Shown: positions 16,412 through 24,974 of the stretch, one piece after another
Layout: each line of letters starts with the position of its first letter
How positions within the stretch are numbered: position 1 is the stretch's first letter
Source of the DNA: Novosphingobium malaysiense
GTDB lineage: Bacteria > Pseudomonadota > Alphaproteobacteria > Sphingomonadales > Sphingomonadaceae
DNA: 64,000 nucleotides
Assembly: GCF_000802225.1 (NCBI RefSeq)
Contig: NZ_JTDI01000007.1
Location: 186,001 to 250,000, forward strand
Reading direction: 5' to 3'
The notes under the pieces: model-generated
What the model was told of the DNA's origin: nothing
Databases searched by the model: none
Seen by the model: the letters and a program-made list of their open reading frames with translations, nothing else
Position numbers and translations under genes: made by a program

Positions 16412-17431
16412 CTACGACTGAAGCTCGGCCACCAGCTCCGGCACATCGGCCAGGGCCCGCAGGGCGTCGTTGAGGTGGGTGCAGCCTTCCGGTCCGCGAA
16501 GCTGCGCCAGAACTTCGTCGCGAATGTCGGGAAGCTTGCGGCCCACCAGCCGCTGCGTGTTGGCCATTGCGCCCGGACACTCGGAGAAGGGCAGAATGCG
16601 CGCTTCCGGCTCGAGCGTGAGCAGTTCCAGCGTCTCCAGATCGGCAGTCGCCCGCACGAGATATTCGTGGATCGCGATGCGCCCGCCGTCGGGCTTGGCA
16701 GCACTGTCCTGAAACGCGGAATCGATGCGCAGCACGCCAGCGGCTTCATCGCGAGTGACATCGATGCGACGGGCACGGCGAAAACCTGGGCCTTCATGGT
16801 CCGAAAGGCTGTGCCAGCCATGAGGGTCCTCGGGATTGCGCACATCGCCCGCATCCGCGTCGGCCACATTCCTGGGCGGGCCGCCGGGCTGCACGCCGCT
16901 GTGGCCTTCCTGCAGCCCCCAACAGACGTTGACCCGCTGGCTCATCATCTTGTCGTGCTCTTCCTCGCCGATGCGCTGACGCAGCTTCTCGGCCCAGTCG
17001 GGATACCACTGCGACCAGGCGAAGGCCGAAACCAGCGCCGCGCCGGAAAGGTCGTCCAGCACCAGATAGAGCGGATGCGCCTGTGCGATCAGATCGGGCA
17101 TCACTTCGCGCAGCAGCATGCGCAGATGGCCGCCGGCCCTTGCGCCTACCAGTTGGGACAGACCCTCGGGCGCAGGATCGGCCTCGATCGCGGTGATCGT
17201 CTTGTCTTCCTTCAACCGGGCGCGGTAGCTGCCCTCTGCAACCGTGCGCGGCGTACCGCCCCCGGCGGGCGTCACCGCGTCGCGCGCGGCACCGATGAAA
17301 AGACGCTGCCCCTCGATCCCGTCGGGCCAGGAAACGTCGATGCTGGTGGTGCGGCGCACCGAATTGGCTGGGCGGCGTGGCGCCGGATTGGCCGTCTCGC
17401 GCGGAGGCGGAGGCAGAGTCTCTATGTCCAT
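16412..17431 (-). CDS. DUF2889 domain protein
   Basis: 339 residues. The C-terminal half matches DUF2889: MANTQRLVGRKLPDIRDEVL, then GCTHLNDALRALADVPEL. The N-terminal quarter is proline-rich (LPPPPRETANPAPRRPANS) and probably disordered. No signal peptide or membrane segment is visible. No biochemical role is known for the family; it is often seen near catabolic clusters, which fits here between the ferredoxin oxidoreductase and the NADP oxidoreductase genes. Conserved Cys and His residues (ECPGAM, GCTHLND) could bind a metal or serve in catalysis, but this is speculation. It starts 31 bases after the stop of the oxidoreductase gene and is probably co-transcribed with the P450 set. Confidence 0.82.
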   Translation of the reverse strand: MDIETLPPPPRETANPAPRRPANSVRRTTSIDVSWPDGIEGQRLFIGAARDAVTPAGGGTPRTVAEGSYRARLKEDKTITAIEADPAPEGLSQLVGARAGGHLRMLLREVMPDLIAQAHPLYLVLDDLSGAALVSAFAWSQWYPDWAEKLRQRIGEEEHDKMMSQRVNVCWGLQEGHSGVQPGGPPRNVADADAGDVRNPEDPHGWHSLSDHEGPGFRRARRIDVTRDEAAGVLRIDSAFQDSAAKPDGGRIAIHEYLVRATADLETLELLTLEPEARILPFSECPGAMANTQRLVGRKLPDIRDEVLAQLRGPEGCTHLNDALRALADVPELVAELQS

Positions 17432-17462
17432 GCCTACAAGCTGGCCTCTGGGCGAATGTCAA

Positions 17463-18500
17463 TCAAGTCTCGGGTGCAATGCGCACCAGCAGCTTGCCGA
17501 CGTGGTCATGCCCTGAAAACACGCTGGAGAAGGCTTCCGGCACCGCGTCGATGCCGTCGACGAGGGACTCGGGGAAGCGGACCTTGCCCTCCTTAATCCA
17601 CCCGGCGATGTCGTCCAGGCCCTTCTGCCCGGCGAAGATGCCGGCAAATCCCTTGATCTCCAGCCCTTTCGCCATGATGTGCCGGTAGAAGCCGGGCAGG
17701 TGATCCGGCCCCGGCCCTTCCATGCCCACGCCGTAGTAGGCGATGAAGCCGCACATCGGCATGCGCGCGCCGCGCTTGAGCAAGGGCAGCACGGCCAAAG
17801 TCACATCGCCGCCGACATTCTCGAAATAGACGTCCGCCCCTTCGGGCAGTGCCGCCTTGAGCTGATCGGCGAAGTCCGGCTCCTTGTAGTCGGCCACGGC
17901 ATCGAAGCCGAGATCGAGCAGCGCCTTGCACTTGGCCTCGCCTCCGGCAATGCCCACCGCGCGGGCGCCGAGTGCCTTGGCGATCTGCCCCGCCATCGAA
18001 CCGACCGCGCCTGCCGCGGCGGATACGACTATGGTCTCGCCCGCCTTGAGCCTGCCGACGTTGACCACGCCTTCATAGGCCGTTTGCCCCGGTCCGCCGA
18101 GCGCGCCGAGCGCGGTCGAGACCGGCGCCAGCGACGGATCGAGCTTGCGCGGCGGACCGCGATAGTCCGACTGGTCGGGCGCGACGACGGCATATTCCGC
18201 CCAGGCCGTGCGCCCTTCCACGAAGTCGCCGGGGGAATAGTCCGGATGGTTCGATGCCACGACCTTGCAGACCGTGGGCCCGACCATCACCGCGCCCAGA
18301 TCCATCCGGCTCGCGCCCGAGAGCAGCTTTTCATCGAGCGAAAACCGGATGAGTGGGTCGACGGCAATATAGAGCGTCTGGAGCAGCATCTCGCGCTCGC
18401 CCGGCTCAGGCACCGGCACTTGCTCGATGCGGAAGTCGGACGGTTTGGGATTTCCCTTGGCATAGCTGGCCAGCACGACCTGCTTCATCGTGCCGCTCAT
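17463..18500 (-). CDS. NADP-dependent oxidoreductase, MDR/prostaglandin-reductase type
   Basis: 345 residues. It resembles the zinc-free medium-chain reductases (leukotriene B4 dehydrogenase, YncB/CurA-like): FRIEQVPVPEPGEREMLLQT at the start, YIAVDPLIRF, GALGGPGQTAYEG, and the NADPH fold VVSAAAGAVGSMAGQIAK. These enzymes reduce the double bond of enones. The start ATG 18500 overlaps the P450 stop (ATGA on the minus strand); an internal ATG four codons on is the alternative. It is the last gene of a coupled set ALDH, SDR, P450, reductase. A role in reducing an alpha,beta-unsaturated ketone from the P450 product is a reasonable inference. Confidence 0.88.
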   Translation of the reverse strand: MSGTMKQVVLASYAKGNPKPSDFRIEQVPVPEPGEREMLLQTLYIAVDPLIRFSLDEKLLSGASRMDLGAVMVGPTVCKVVASNHPDYSPGDFVEGRTAWAEYAVVAPDQSDYRGPPRKLDPSLAPVSTALGALGGPGQTAYEGVVNVGRLKAGETIVVSAAAGAVGSMAGQIAKALGARAVGIAGGEAKCKALLDLGFDAVADYKEPDFADQLKAALPEGADVYFENVGGDVTLAVLPLLKRGARMPMCGFIAYYGVGMEGPGPDHLPGFYRHIMAKGLEIKGFAGIFAGQKGLDDIAGWIKEGKVRFPESLVDGIDAVPEAFSSVFSGHDHVGKLLVRIAPET

Positions 18501-19819
18501 TTGAGCTTCACGGGTACCGACGTCATGCCGCGATGTTCAAGTCCGCGATACTCGGGTCGTGGGAGTGCCGGATCGTATCTCATGTTCGGGAATCGATCGA
18601 GCAGACCGTTGATGGCGACGATCATTTCCTGCCGCGCGACCTCGATGCCAAGGCAGCGGTGCGGGCCGAAGCCGAAGCCCATGTTGGCCGCGCTCTTCTT
18701 GCGGAATATGTCGTATTCGCCCGGGCGTTCATAGACAGCAGGATCGTGATTCGCTGCACCGAAGCACAGGAACACCCGCGTCCCCGCCGGCACCATGACC
18801 CCTTCCACCTCATAGTCCTGCGTGCACAGGCGCGGCATCATCGGATCGGTACAACGCCAGCGCAGCGATTCCTCCACGGCGGCGTCCACCAGAGAACGAT
18901 CCTCGCGGCAGGCCTCCCAGAAATGATAGTGCGTCATCAGCGCATCGATGGTGATGCCCAGCTGTCGCCAGGTGGTGCCACCGCCGGCGAAGATCGCCAG
19001 TTTGCAGTAACCGAAGATTTCATCCTCGGTGAGCGGACGCCGGTCGCCCGTATCCTCGTCGACGATTTCGGCCGCGATGAGACCGGCGATCAGGTTGTCG
19101 CCGGGATTGCGGGTATTCTCGGCGATCAGGTCACGCAGCGTCTGATCGACAATGCGACGCGACTCGGCCGCTTCTTCGGGCGGCAGCTTGGCGGCACCGA
19201 ATGTCGCACGGGTAAGCTGGTAGCGAAATTCGATCACATCCTCGCCTTCAAGCCCGATCGCGCGGGTGACTGTCGCCATCGGCAGGCGCGCGCACAGCTC
19301 GATATTGAGGTCGGCCGATTCCTTGCCCAACTGGCGGTCGAGTAGGGCATCGACGGTTTCCTCGATCCAGCGCTTGTTCCACCAGTCGATCACCTTGGGC
19401 CGCTTGAACAGCGGCTGGGCGGCGGAACGCAGGCGCTTGTGCGGCTTGCCCACCATTGACAGGATGGTCGTGCCGATCGTGCGCACGCCCGGGCTCTCGT
19501 TGTAGCCCTCCGACGAGAAGATCAGGTTCTCGCGAAAACCAATCTCGCACGCCCTGTAGGAAAAGAACGTCATCGCCTCGCGCGGCGGCCCCAGCGACAT
19601 CGGCAGTTCGGGCACGCCCAGAAGTTCGCGCAGCGATCCCTTCTGCACCGCGGCCTTATCACGCAGGGCGTTCATGTCGTCGGTATAGTCGCGACTGTTG
19701 TCGATACCTGCGTTGGCAGCCTCGTTGTTGACGTCGAACATCTCCGCGTAGCGCGGATTGTCGCTCATCAGCGATGCCAGGGCATTGGAATTCCCATTCG
19801 TTACCGGACAGCCTGCCAT
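18497..19819 (-). CDS. Cytochrome P450
   Basis: 440 residues, a typical soluble bacterial P450. The I-helix oxygen motif is AGGGTTW (residues 278-284), where AGG is a slight variation on AGxDT. The ExxR motif is at 317-320 (ESLR), and the heme ligand is C389 in FGFGPHRCLG. It hydroxylates an organic substrate using electrons from a ferredoxin system; no dedicated ferredoxin or reductase is encoded next to it. It is coupled to the downstream enone reductase (4-base overlap) and sits one base from the upstream SDR stop, so the three are one operon. The CYP family and substrate cannot be assigned from here. Confidence 0.95.
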   Translation of the reverse strand: MAGCPVTNGNSNALASLMSDNPRYAEMFDVNNEAANAGIDNSRDYTDDMNALRDKAAVQKGSLRELLGVPELPMSLGPPREAMTFFSYRACEIGFRENLIFSSEGYNESPGVRTIGTTILSMVGKPHKRLRSAAQPLFKRPKVIDWWNKRWIEETVDALLDRQLGKESADLNIELCARLPMATVTRAIGLEGEDVIEFRYQLTRATFGAAKLPPEEAAESRRIVDQTLRDLIAENTRNPGDNLIAGLIAAEIVDEDTGDRRPLTEDEIFGYCKLAIFAGGGTTWRQLGITIDALMTHYHFWEACREDRSLVDAAVEESLRWRCTDPMMPRLCTQDYEVEGVMVPAGTRVFLCFGAANHDPAVYERPGEYDIFRKKSAANMGFGFGPHRCLGIEVARQEMIVAINGLLDRFPNMRYDPALPRPEYRGLEHRGMTSVPVKLK

Positions 19820-19820
19820 G

Positions 19821-20636
19821 TCAGCCTCCTACCTTGCGACCGGCCGTGAAACCGCCGTCGACGGGCAGGTTCACACCGGTAATGTTCGACGCCAGGTCCG
19901 AGCAGAGAAACATTGCCGCCGCCGCCGTGTCACGCGGGTCGATCGCGCGTCCAAGCGGGTGCGCCTTGCCCATGCTTTGCAGGATCATGTCACGATGCTC
20001 GCTCTCGGGGTCCATGCCCGCATAGTGCGTGAGCATGCCCGCAGGGCAGACCGCATTGACGCGAATGCCCTTGTCGGCAACCTCGATGGCGAGCGCACGG
20101 GTCAACTGGACGACAGCGCCCTTGGTGGTGCCATAGATGACGCCGCCATAGCCGGTGAGCCCCGAAACGGACGCGGTGCTGACGATGCTGCCGCCGCCCT
20201 TGCCTTCGCTGGCCTGCTTCTCGAACTGCCGGATCGCCGCCTGGCTGCCGTAGATGACGCCGTTGATATTGACGTCTTCCACCCGCTTCATCTCGTCGGG
20301 TTCGCATTCCACCAAGCTGCGCAGCCCCTTGCCCGGCACCGGACTGACGGTGATTCCGGCGTTGTTGTAGATCGCGTCGAGACGGCCGAACGTGTCCACC
20401 GCCTTCGCAACAGCGGCATCGACCGAGGCCGGATCGGCGACATTGCAGGTCACGGCGACGCACTCGCCACCGGCATCGCGCACCATGGCGGCAGTCTCTT
20501 CCGCATTGTCGCCGTTGATGTCGGCGGCGATCACCTTGGCGCCGTGCTCGCTGAACAGCAGACAGGCCGCGCGGCCCACGCCCGAGCCCGCGCCGGTGAT
20601 GAGCGCCACTTTGCCTTGAACCAATCCTTCCATCAT
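19821..20636 (-). CDS. Short-chain dehydrogenase/reductase (SDR)
   Basis: 271 residues, classical SDR. It has TGAGSGVG near residue 14, DING after strand two (favouring NAD), NNAG near residue 92, the serine in VSTASVSGLTG and YGTTK (YxxxK). The C-terminal GVNLPVDGGFTAGR is standard. Two ATG codons are adjacent (20636 and 20633); a weak AAGGGA lies upstream. The stop is one base from the P450 start and the aldehyde dehydrogenase stop is 18 bases upstream, so it belongs to the ALDH-SDR-P450-reductase operon. It likely oxidises an alcohol formed by the P450; the exact substrate is unknown. Confidence 0.9.
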   Translation of the reverse strand: MMEGLVQGKVALITGAGSGVGRAACLLFSEHGAKVIAADINGDNAEETAAMVRDAGGECVAVTCNVADPASVDAAVAKAVDTFGRLDAIYNNAGITVSPVPGKGLRSLVECEPDEMKRVEDVNINGVIYGSQAAIRQFEKQASEGKGGGSIVSTASVSGLTGYGGVIYGTTKGAVVQLTRALAIEVADKGIRVNAVCPAGMLTHYAGMDPESEHRDMILQSMGKAHPLGRAIDPRDTAAAAMFLCSDLASNITGVNLPVDGGFTAGRKVGG

Positions 20637-20654
20637 CTCATCCCTTGTCTTGTT

Positions 20655-22112
20655 TTACCCGCCGATATTGAGCGTGGTCATCATCTGGAATTCGCGCAGG
20701 CCCTCGATCCCGCGCTCGCGGCCGATGCCGCTCATCTTGATCCCGCCGCCGCTGGCGTAGCTCGACATCACCGCGCCGTTCACGTTGACCGCGCCGCTGC
20801 GGATCTTGAGGCCGACTTCCACCGCCTTGACCTTGTCGGCGCCGTGGACCCAGCCGGACAAGCCAAACTTGCTGTCGTTCGCCATCTCCACGGCATGGTC
20901 GAGATCGCGGTAGCCGATCACGCCAACGACCGGCCCGAAGATCTCCTCCTGCGCGGCGGGGTTCTTGTTGTCGGGCAGGTCGAGCACGGTCGGCTCCCAG
21001 TAATAGCCCTTGTCCATGCCATCCGGGCGCTTGCCGCCGCAGACCACCTTGCCGCCAGCCTCGACGGCGGCCTGGGTGAAGTGCTCGCAGCGGTCGCGCT
21101 GGGCCGCGCTGATGACCGGGCCGAGCTGCGTTTCCGGATCGCTCGCCGGGCCGATCTTCACGCCCGAGAGCATCTTGGCCATGCCTTCGAGCACTTCCGC
21201 CTTGTTCTCTTCGGGCACGAAGACGCGTGTGCCCAGCACGCAGCCTTGCCCGGCATGCGAGGTGCAGACGGTGAAGGCCGCCGAAGCCGCGCGGGCGGCC
21301 GCATCGGGCAGGTAGATCTGCGCCGACTTGCCGCCCAGCTCGAGGACCAGCCGCTTGAGCGTGGGCGCGGCCTGCTCGGCCACCTTGGCGCCGACGGTGC
21401 ACGACCCGGTAAAGCTCACCATGTCGACGCGCTCGTCGGTCGTCATGGCAAGACCGCCTTCGAGGCCCTGCTCGACAATCACGTTCATCACGCCCTTGGG
21501 CAGCCCTGCCTCGTCCGCGGCCTCGGCAAAGACCATCGAGGAGATCGGTGTCAACGGATTGGGCCGCAGGATCACCGTGTCGCCCGCCATCAGCGCGGGC
21601 ACGACTTTCCAGAACGCGGTGTAGAACGGCACGTTGTAGGCACTGATCGCGGAGACCACGCCGAGCGGCGACCAGCGCTTGAGGCTCTGAACCACGAAAT
21701 AGGGGTTCACCCGCTCGTGCATCGGCAGCGGGTTTTCCTCCTGCTCGGGCAGGCGCAGGAACAGGTCGATGATCTCGTCGGTCATGCGCAGCGGCGCATG
21801 AACCTGCGCACCCATCACCGTGGAACTGACCGGACAGCCGGCTTCCTTGATCGCGCAGTCCTTGAGCACGTCGGCCCGCTTGCGCAGCGCTTCGCCGTAG
21901 CGCGTCATGTAGGCGGCGCGCTCCTTCATCGAGAGACCCGACCAGCCGCCGTCGTCGAAGGCGCGGCGGGCCGCACCAATGGCGGCATCGGCCTGCGCGG
22001 CGGAAACGCCCTGCACTTCGGCCACGACCGATTCGTCCGACGGATTCTCAACCTCGAAGCGCGTACCCTCGCCCTTGACAAAGGCGCCATCGATATAGGC
22101 TGCGTAGTCCAG
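20655..22112 (-). CDS. Aldehyde dehydrogenase with apparent CTG start
   Basis: NAD(P)-dependent aldehyde dehydrogenase with all catalytic parts: ISAYNVPFY (catalytic Asn), VLELGGKSAQIYL (Glu) and GQGCVLGTRVF (Cys nucleophile), plus EEIFGPVVGVIGY. The first conventional start (GTG 22025) would drop about 29 conserved N-terminal residues (DYAAYIDGAFVKGE, then FEVENPSDES). No ATG, GTG or TTG occurs in frame upstream. A CTG at 22112 follows AGGAGAGG at good spacing, giving 485 residues, the usual length. I therefore propose a CTG start; an undetected sequence error is the alternative. It heads the SDR-P450-reductase operon and is divergent from a second aldehyde dehydrogenase. Confidence 0.85.
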   Translation of the reverse strand: MDYAAYIDGAFVKGEGTRFEVENPSDESVVAEVQGVSAAQADAAIGAARRAFDDGGWSGLSMKERAAYMTRYGEALRKRADVLKDCAIKEAGCPVSSTVMGAQVHAPLRMTDEIIDLFLRLPEQEENPLPMHERVNPYFVVQSLKRWSPLGVVSAISAYNVPFYTAFWKVVPALMAGDTVILRPNPLTPISSMVFAEAADEAGLPKGVMNVIVEQGLEGGLAMTTDERVDMVSFTGSCTVGAKVAEQAAPTLKRLVLELGGKSAQIYLPDAAARAASAAFTVCTSHAGQGCVLGTRVFVPEENKAEVLEGMAKMLSGVKIGPASDPETQLGPVISAAQRDRCEHFTQAAVEAGGKVVCGGKRPDGMDKGYYWEPTVLDLPDNKNPAAQEEIFGPVVGVIGYRDLDHAVEMANDSKFGLSGWVHGADKVKAVEVGLKIRSGAVNVNGAVMSSYASGGGIKMSGIGRERGIEGLREFQMMTTLNIGG

Positions 22113-22129
22113 CGATCCTCTCCTGCAAT

Positions 22130-22149
22130 TAATTCGTAATCGTGAATTA
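22130..22149. promoter_or_regulatory. Inverted repeat between divergent aldehyde dehydrogenases, possible operator
   Basis: TAATTC, 8 bases, GAATTA form a 6-8-6 inverted repeat in an AT-rich patch just upstream of the CTG-started gene. On the minus strand the patch contains GATTACGAAT, the same ten bases seen at 54380-54389 before the second LysR gene. The rest of the 229-base intergenic region shows no gene. Confidence 0.4.
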
Positions 22150-22341
22150 TTATTCGGATGTGAGACTACGCGAGCATGGCTCCTGCGTCAATCGGAGAAC
22201 CTCGCGCTTGTGCGAGGAGGCAGCGGCTCATGCCCGGCGTAGGTGGGCAGTTGTCACGGCAGGGGGTCGCCCCTATGCCAAGCCCGCAATCGCCATTCTG
22301 CGAGAATGGCCGTCAGGATTCAGCAAGGGGACCCTTACGAA

Positions 22342-23793
22342 ATGGCCTACACCGACTTCCTCAAGCAGCAGTGCTACATCGACGGCAAGTGGTGCGACGC
22401 CGATTCCGGGGCGACTTTCGACGTCACCGATCCCGGCACCGGCAAGGTACTGGGCACGGTTCCGAAGATGGGCGCGGATGAAACCGCCCGTGCGATTGAC
22501 GCGGCGGAAGCCGCGCTCCCGGCGTGGCGCGCCAGGACCGCCGGCGAACGTGCCGGCATGATGCGCAAGCTGTTCAACCTGATGATGGAGCATCAGGACG
22601 ACCTGGGCGAACTGCTCAGCCGCGAACAGGGCAAGCCCTTCGCCGAAGGCAAGGGCGAGATCGTCTATGGCGCCAGCTTCATCGAGTGGTTCGCCGAGGA
22701 AGCCAAGCGCGCGTATGGCGACGTGATCCCCAGCCACCAGGGCGACAAGCGCATCGTCGTGATCAAGCAGCCGGTGGGCGTCGTCGCCGCGATCACGCCG
22801 TGGAACTTCCCCAATGCGATGATCACCCGCAAGCTCGGCCCGGCCCTCGCCGCGGGCTGCACCATCGTCATCAAGCCTGCCTCGGCCACGCCCTATTCGG
22901 CGCTCGCCATCGCCAAGCTGTGCGAGATGGCCGGTATTCCCGCCGGCGTCGTCAATGTCGTCACGGGCAGCGCCGGCCAGATCGGCTCGGCGCTCACGCA
23001 GAACCCCAAGGTCGCCAAACTGACCTTCACCGGCTCCACCGAAATCGGCCGCGACCTGCTGCGCGAATGCGCCGACACCATCAAGAAGTGCTCGATGGAA
23101 CTGGGCGGCAATGCGCCGTTCCTCGTGTTCGACGATGCCGATGTCGACGCCGCCATCGAAGGTGCGATGATTTCCAAGTTCCGCAACGGCGGCCAGACCT
23201 GCGTGTGCACCAACCGCTTCTACGTGCAGGACGGCGTCTACGACGAGTTCGTCCAGAAGCTGGCTGCCCGGGTCGAGCAGATGAAAGTCGGCTACTCGAT
23301 GGACGAAGGCACCGACATCGGCGCGATGATCGACGAGAAGGCCGTCGAGAAGGTCGAGGAACATCTGGAAGACGCCGTTTCGGGCGGCGCCAAGCTGGTC
23401 GCGGGCGGCAAGCGCGCTGATCTGGGCGGCACCTATTTCCGCCCCACCGTGGTCTCCGGCGTCACCCCCGATATGAAGCTGGCGCGCGAAGAGACCTTCG
23501 GCCCGCTCGCCGGCGTGATCCGCTTCACCGACGAGGCCGATGCCATCCGCATGGCCAACGACACCGAATTCGGCCTCGCCAGCTACTTCTACTCGCGCGA
23601 CCTCTCGCGCGTGTGGCGCGTGGCCGAAGCGATCGAGGCGGGCATGGTGGGTATCAACACCGGCCTGATCTCGACCACTGTCGCACCGTTCGGCGGCGTC
23701 AAGCAGTCGGGCCTCGGCCGCGAAGGCTCGCACTACGGCCTCGATGACTACATGGAGGTGAAGTACCTCTGCATGGGTATCGAACCGGCCTGA
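22342..23793 (+). CDS. NAD(P)-dependent succinate-semialdehyde-type aldehyde dehydrogenase
   Basis: 483 residues, closest in pattern to succinate-semialdehyde dehydrogenases: TPWNFPNAMITRKLGPALAA (catalytic Asn), GSTEIGRDLL, MELGGNAPFLVFDDADV (Glu) and GGQTCVCTNRFYV (Cys pair typical of GabD). I chose ATG 22342 (MAYTDFL) because the sequence before it does not resemble the family; AAGGGGA upstream is a modest ribosome-binding site. It faces away from the CTG-started aldehyde dehydrogenase and is followed by an FAH-family hydrolase, so it may oxidise a semialdehyde produced late in the pathway. GABA-cluster partners (gabT) are absent. Confidence 0.88.
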   Translation: MAYTDFLKQQCYIDGKWCDADSGATFDVTDPGTGKVLGTVPKMGADETARAIDAAEAALPAWRARTAGERAGMMRKLFNLMMEHQDDLGELLSREQGKPFAEGKGEIVYGASFIEWFAEEAKRAYGDVIPSHQGDKRIVVIKQPVGVVAAITPWNFPNAMITRKLGPALAAGCTIVIKPASATPYSALAIAKLCEMAGIPAGVVNVVTGSAGQIGSALTQNPKVAKLTFTGSTEIGRDLLRECADTIKKCSMELGGNAPFLVFDDADVDAAIEGAMISKFRNGGQTCVCTNRFYVQDGVYDEFVQKLAARVEQMKVGYSMDEGTDIGAMIDEKAVEKVEEHLEDAVSGGAKLVAGGKRADLGGTYFRPTVVSGVTPDMKLAREETFGPLAGVIRFTDEADAIRMANDTEFGLASYFYSRDLSRVWRVAEAIEAGMVGINTGLISTTVAPFGGVKQSGLGREGSHYGLDDYMEVKYLCMGIEPA

Positions 23794-23804
23794 TCCGCCT
23801 CTTG

Positions 23805-23826
23805 CCCCTCCTCTTCAGAGGAGGGG
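23805..23826. terminator. GC-rich hairpin after the aldehyde dehydrogenase gene
   Basis: CCCCTCCTC-TTCA-GAGGAGGGG, a perfect 9-base stem 12 bases after the stop codon. No T-run follows (GGGTATCT), so it is either a weak terminator or a REP-like element. Confidence 0.45.
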
Positions 23827-23929
23827 GGGTATCTGGACGTTAGGGCAACCCTGCCGGACACCCGGCACTTGCCGCCGCCGTGCCCAGCGCCAATGATCCC
23901 TCCCAAACACATCGGGAGAGGATGCCGCC

Positions 23930-24823
23930 ATGAAGATTTGCCGCTATCAGGATACACCGGACGGCCCGGTGAAGATCGGCGTCGTGCGCGGCGATCAGGT
24001 GCACGACGTGTCGGCAGTGGCGGACATGCTGCCCGACGTGCGCTGGCCCTATCCCGAGGGCGACCTGTTCATCGCCAATCTCGAACGCCTGCGCCCGGTC
24101 ATGGAAGACCTGGCCGACAAGGCGCCCGGCGTGCCGGTGGAATCGGTGCTGCTGCGCAAGCCCGTCGCCAATCCCGGCAAGTTCCTGTGCGGCGCGGGCA
24201 ATCACAAGATCGTGCTCGACATGGGCGGCCATCCGCGGCGCATGGGGCTGCTGTTCAAGATGACCAATGCCGCGGCGGGCCCCGCCGACGGCGTCACCCT
24301 GCGCTGGCCCGAACGCACGACCTTCCACGAAATGGAAATCGCCATCGTCATCGGCAAGGAAGGGACCGAGATTCCCGCCAGCGAGGCGTTCGACCATATC
24401 GCCGGCTATTGCATCGGTCTCGACATGACCATGCAGGGCAGCGAATTTCCCAGCTTCGGCAAGAGCTTCGACACCTATGGCGTGATGGGCCCCTGGCTCA
24501 CCACCCGCGACGAGATCGCCGATCCCGACAACCTTGCCTATTGCCTCAAGGTCAATGGCGAGGACCGGCAGGTCGACAGCACCGCCAATCTCGTGCTCGG
24601 CATTGCCGATCTCGTCGAGCACGCGGCCTCGGTGATGACTCTCCATCCCGGCGACGTGATCTTCTCGGGCACGCCGCCGCGCTCGACCGGCCCCGTCGTT
24701 CCCGGCGACGTGATGCACGCGGCCATGGACGGGCTGGGCGAGATGACCGTCAAAGTGTCCGGTGGCCCGGGTCGCAAGACCCCTCTCGAAGGCATGGAGC
24801 CGGCAGAACCGGCTGCCGGTTAG
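23930..24823 (+). CDS. Fumarylacetoacetate hydrolase-family protein
   Basis: 297 residues, the length of the single-domain FAH-fold hydrolases. The metal ligands are visible in HEMEIAIVIGKEG (two Glu) and YCIGLDMTMQGSE (Asp), with KSFDTYGVMGPWL and MTLHPGDVIFSGTPP, all diagnostic. Members cleave C-C bonds of beta-diketones or decarboxylate or hydrate cleavage products from aromatic or alicyclic degradation. The start ATG 23930 has GGGAGAGGA upstream. It is 136 bases after the aldehyde dehydrogenase stop with a hairpin between, so it may have its own promoter. The substrate cannot be specified. Confidence 0.92.
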   Translation: MKICRYQDTPDGPVKIGVVRGDQVHDVSAVADMLPDVRWPYPEGDLFIANLERLRPVMEDLADKAPGVPVESVLLRKPVANPGKFLCGAGNHKIVLDMGGHPRRMGLLFKMTNAAAGPADGVTLRWPERTTFHEMEIAIVIGKEGTEIPASEAFDHIAGYCIGLDMTMQGSEFPSFGKSFDTYGVMGPWLTTRDEIADPDNLAYCLKVNGEDRQVDSTANLVLGIADLVEHAASVMTLHPGDVIFSGTPPRSTGPVVPGDVMHAAMDGLGEMTVKVSGGPGRKTPLEGMEPAEPAAG

Positions 24824-24869
24824 CGGTCACCGCTTCAAGCCAGATCACGGGCACGGCGGCAGTCACCCG

Positions 24870-24942
24870 CCGTTCGTGTCGAGCGAAGTCGAGACACGCA
24901 TACCCGGCGCTGCCGTGTCTCGACTTCGCTCGACACGAACGG
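24870..24942. repeat. Long inverted repeat, family A copy 2
   Basis: Perfect 29-base arms at 24870-24898 and 24914-24942 around a 15-base loop. The arms share sequence with 8899-8971 (CCGTTCGTGTCGAGCGAAG...). The loop differs between the copies, so arm sequence is conserved while the loop is not. It lies between the convergent FAH-family and WYL-like genes and may also terminate both. Confidence 0.9.
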
Positions 24943-24974
24943 AACGTCAGGTGGGGCAATACCCCGCCCGACGG

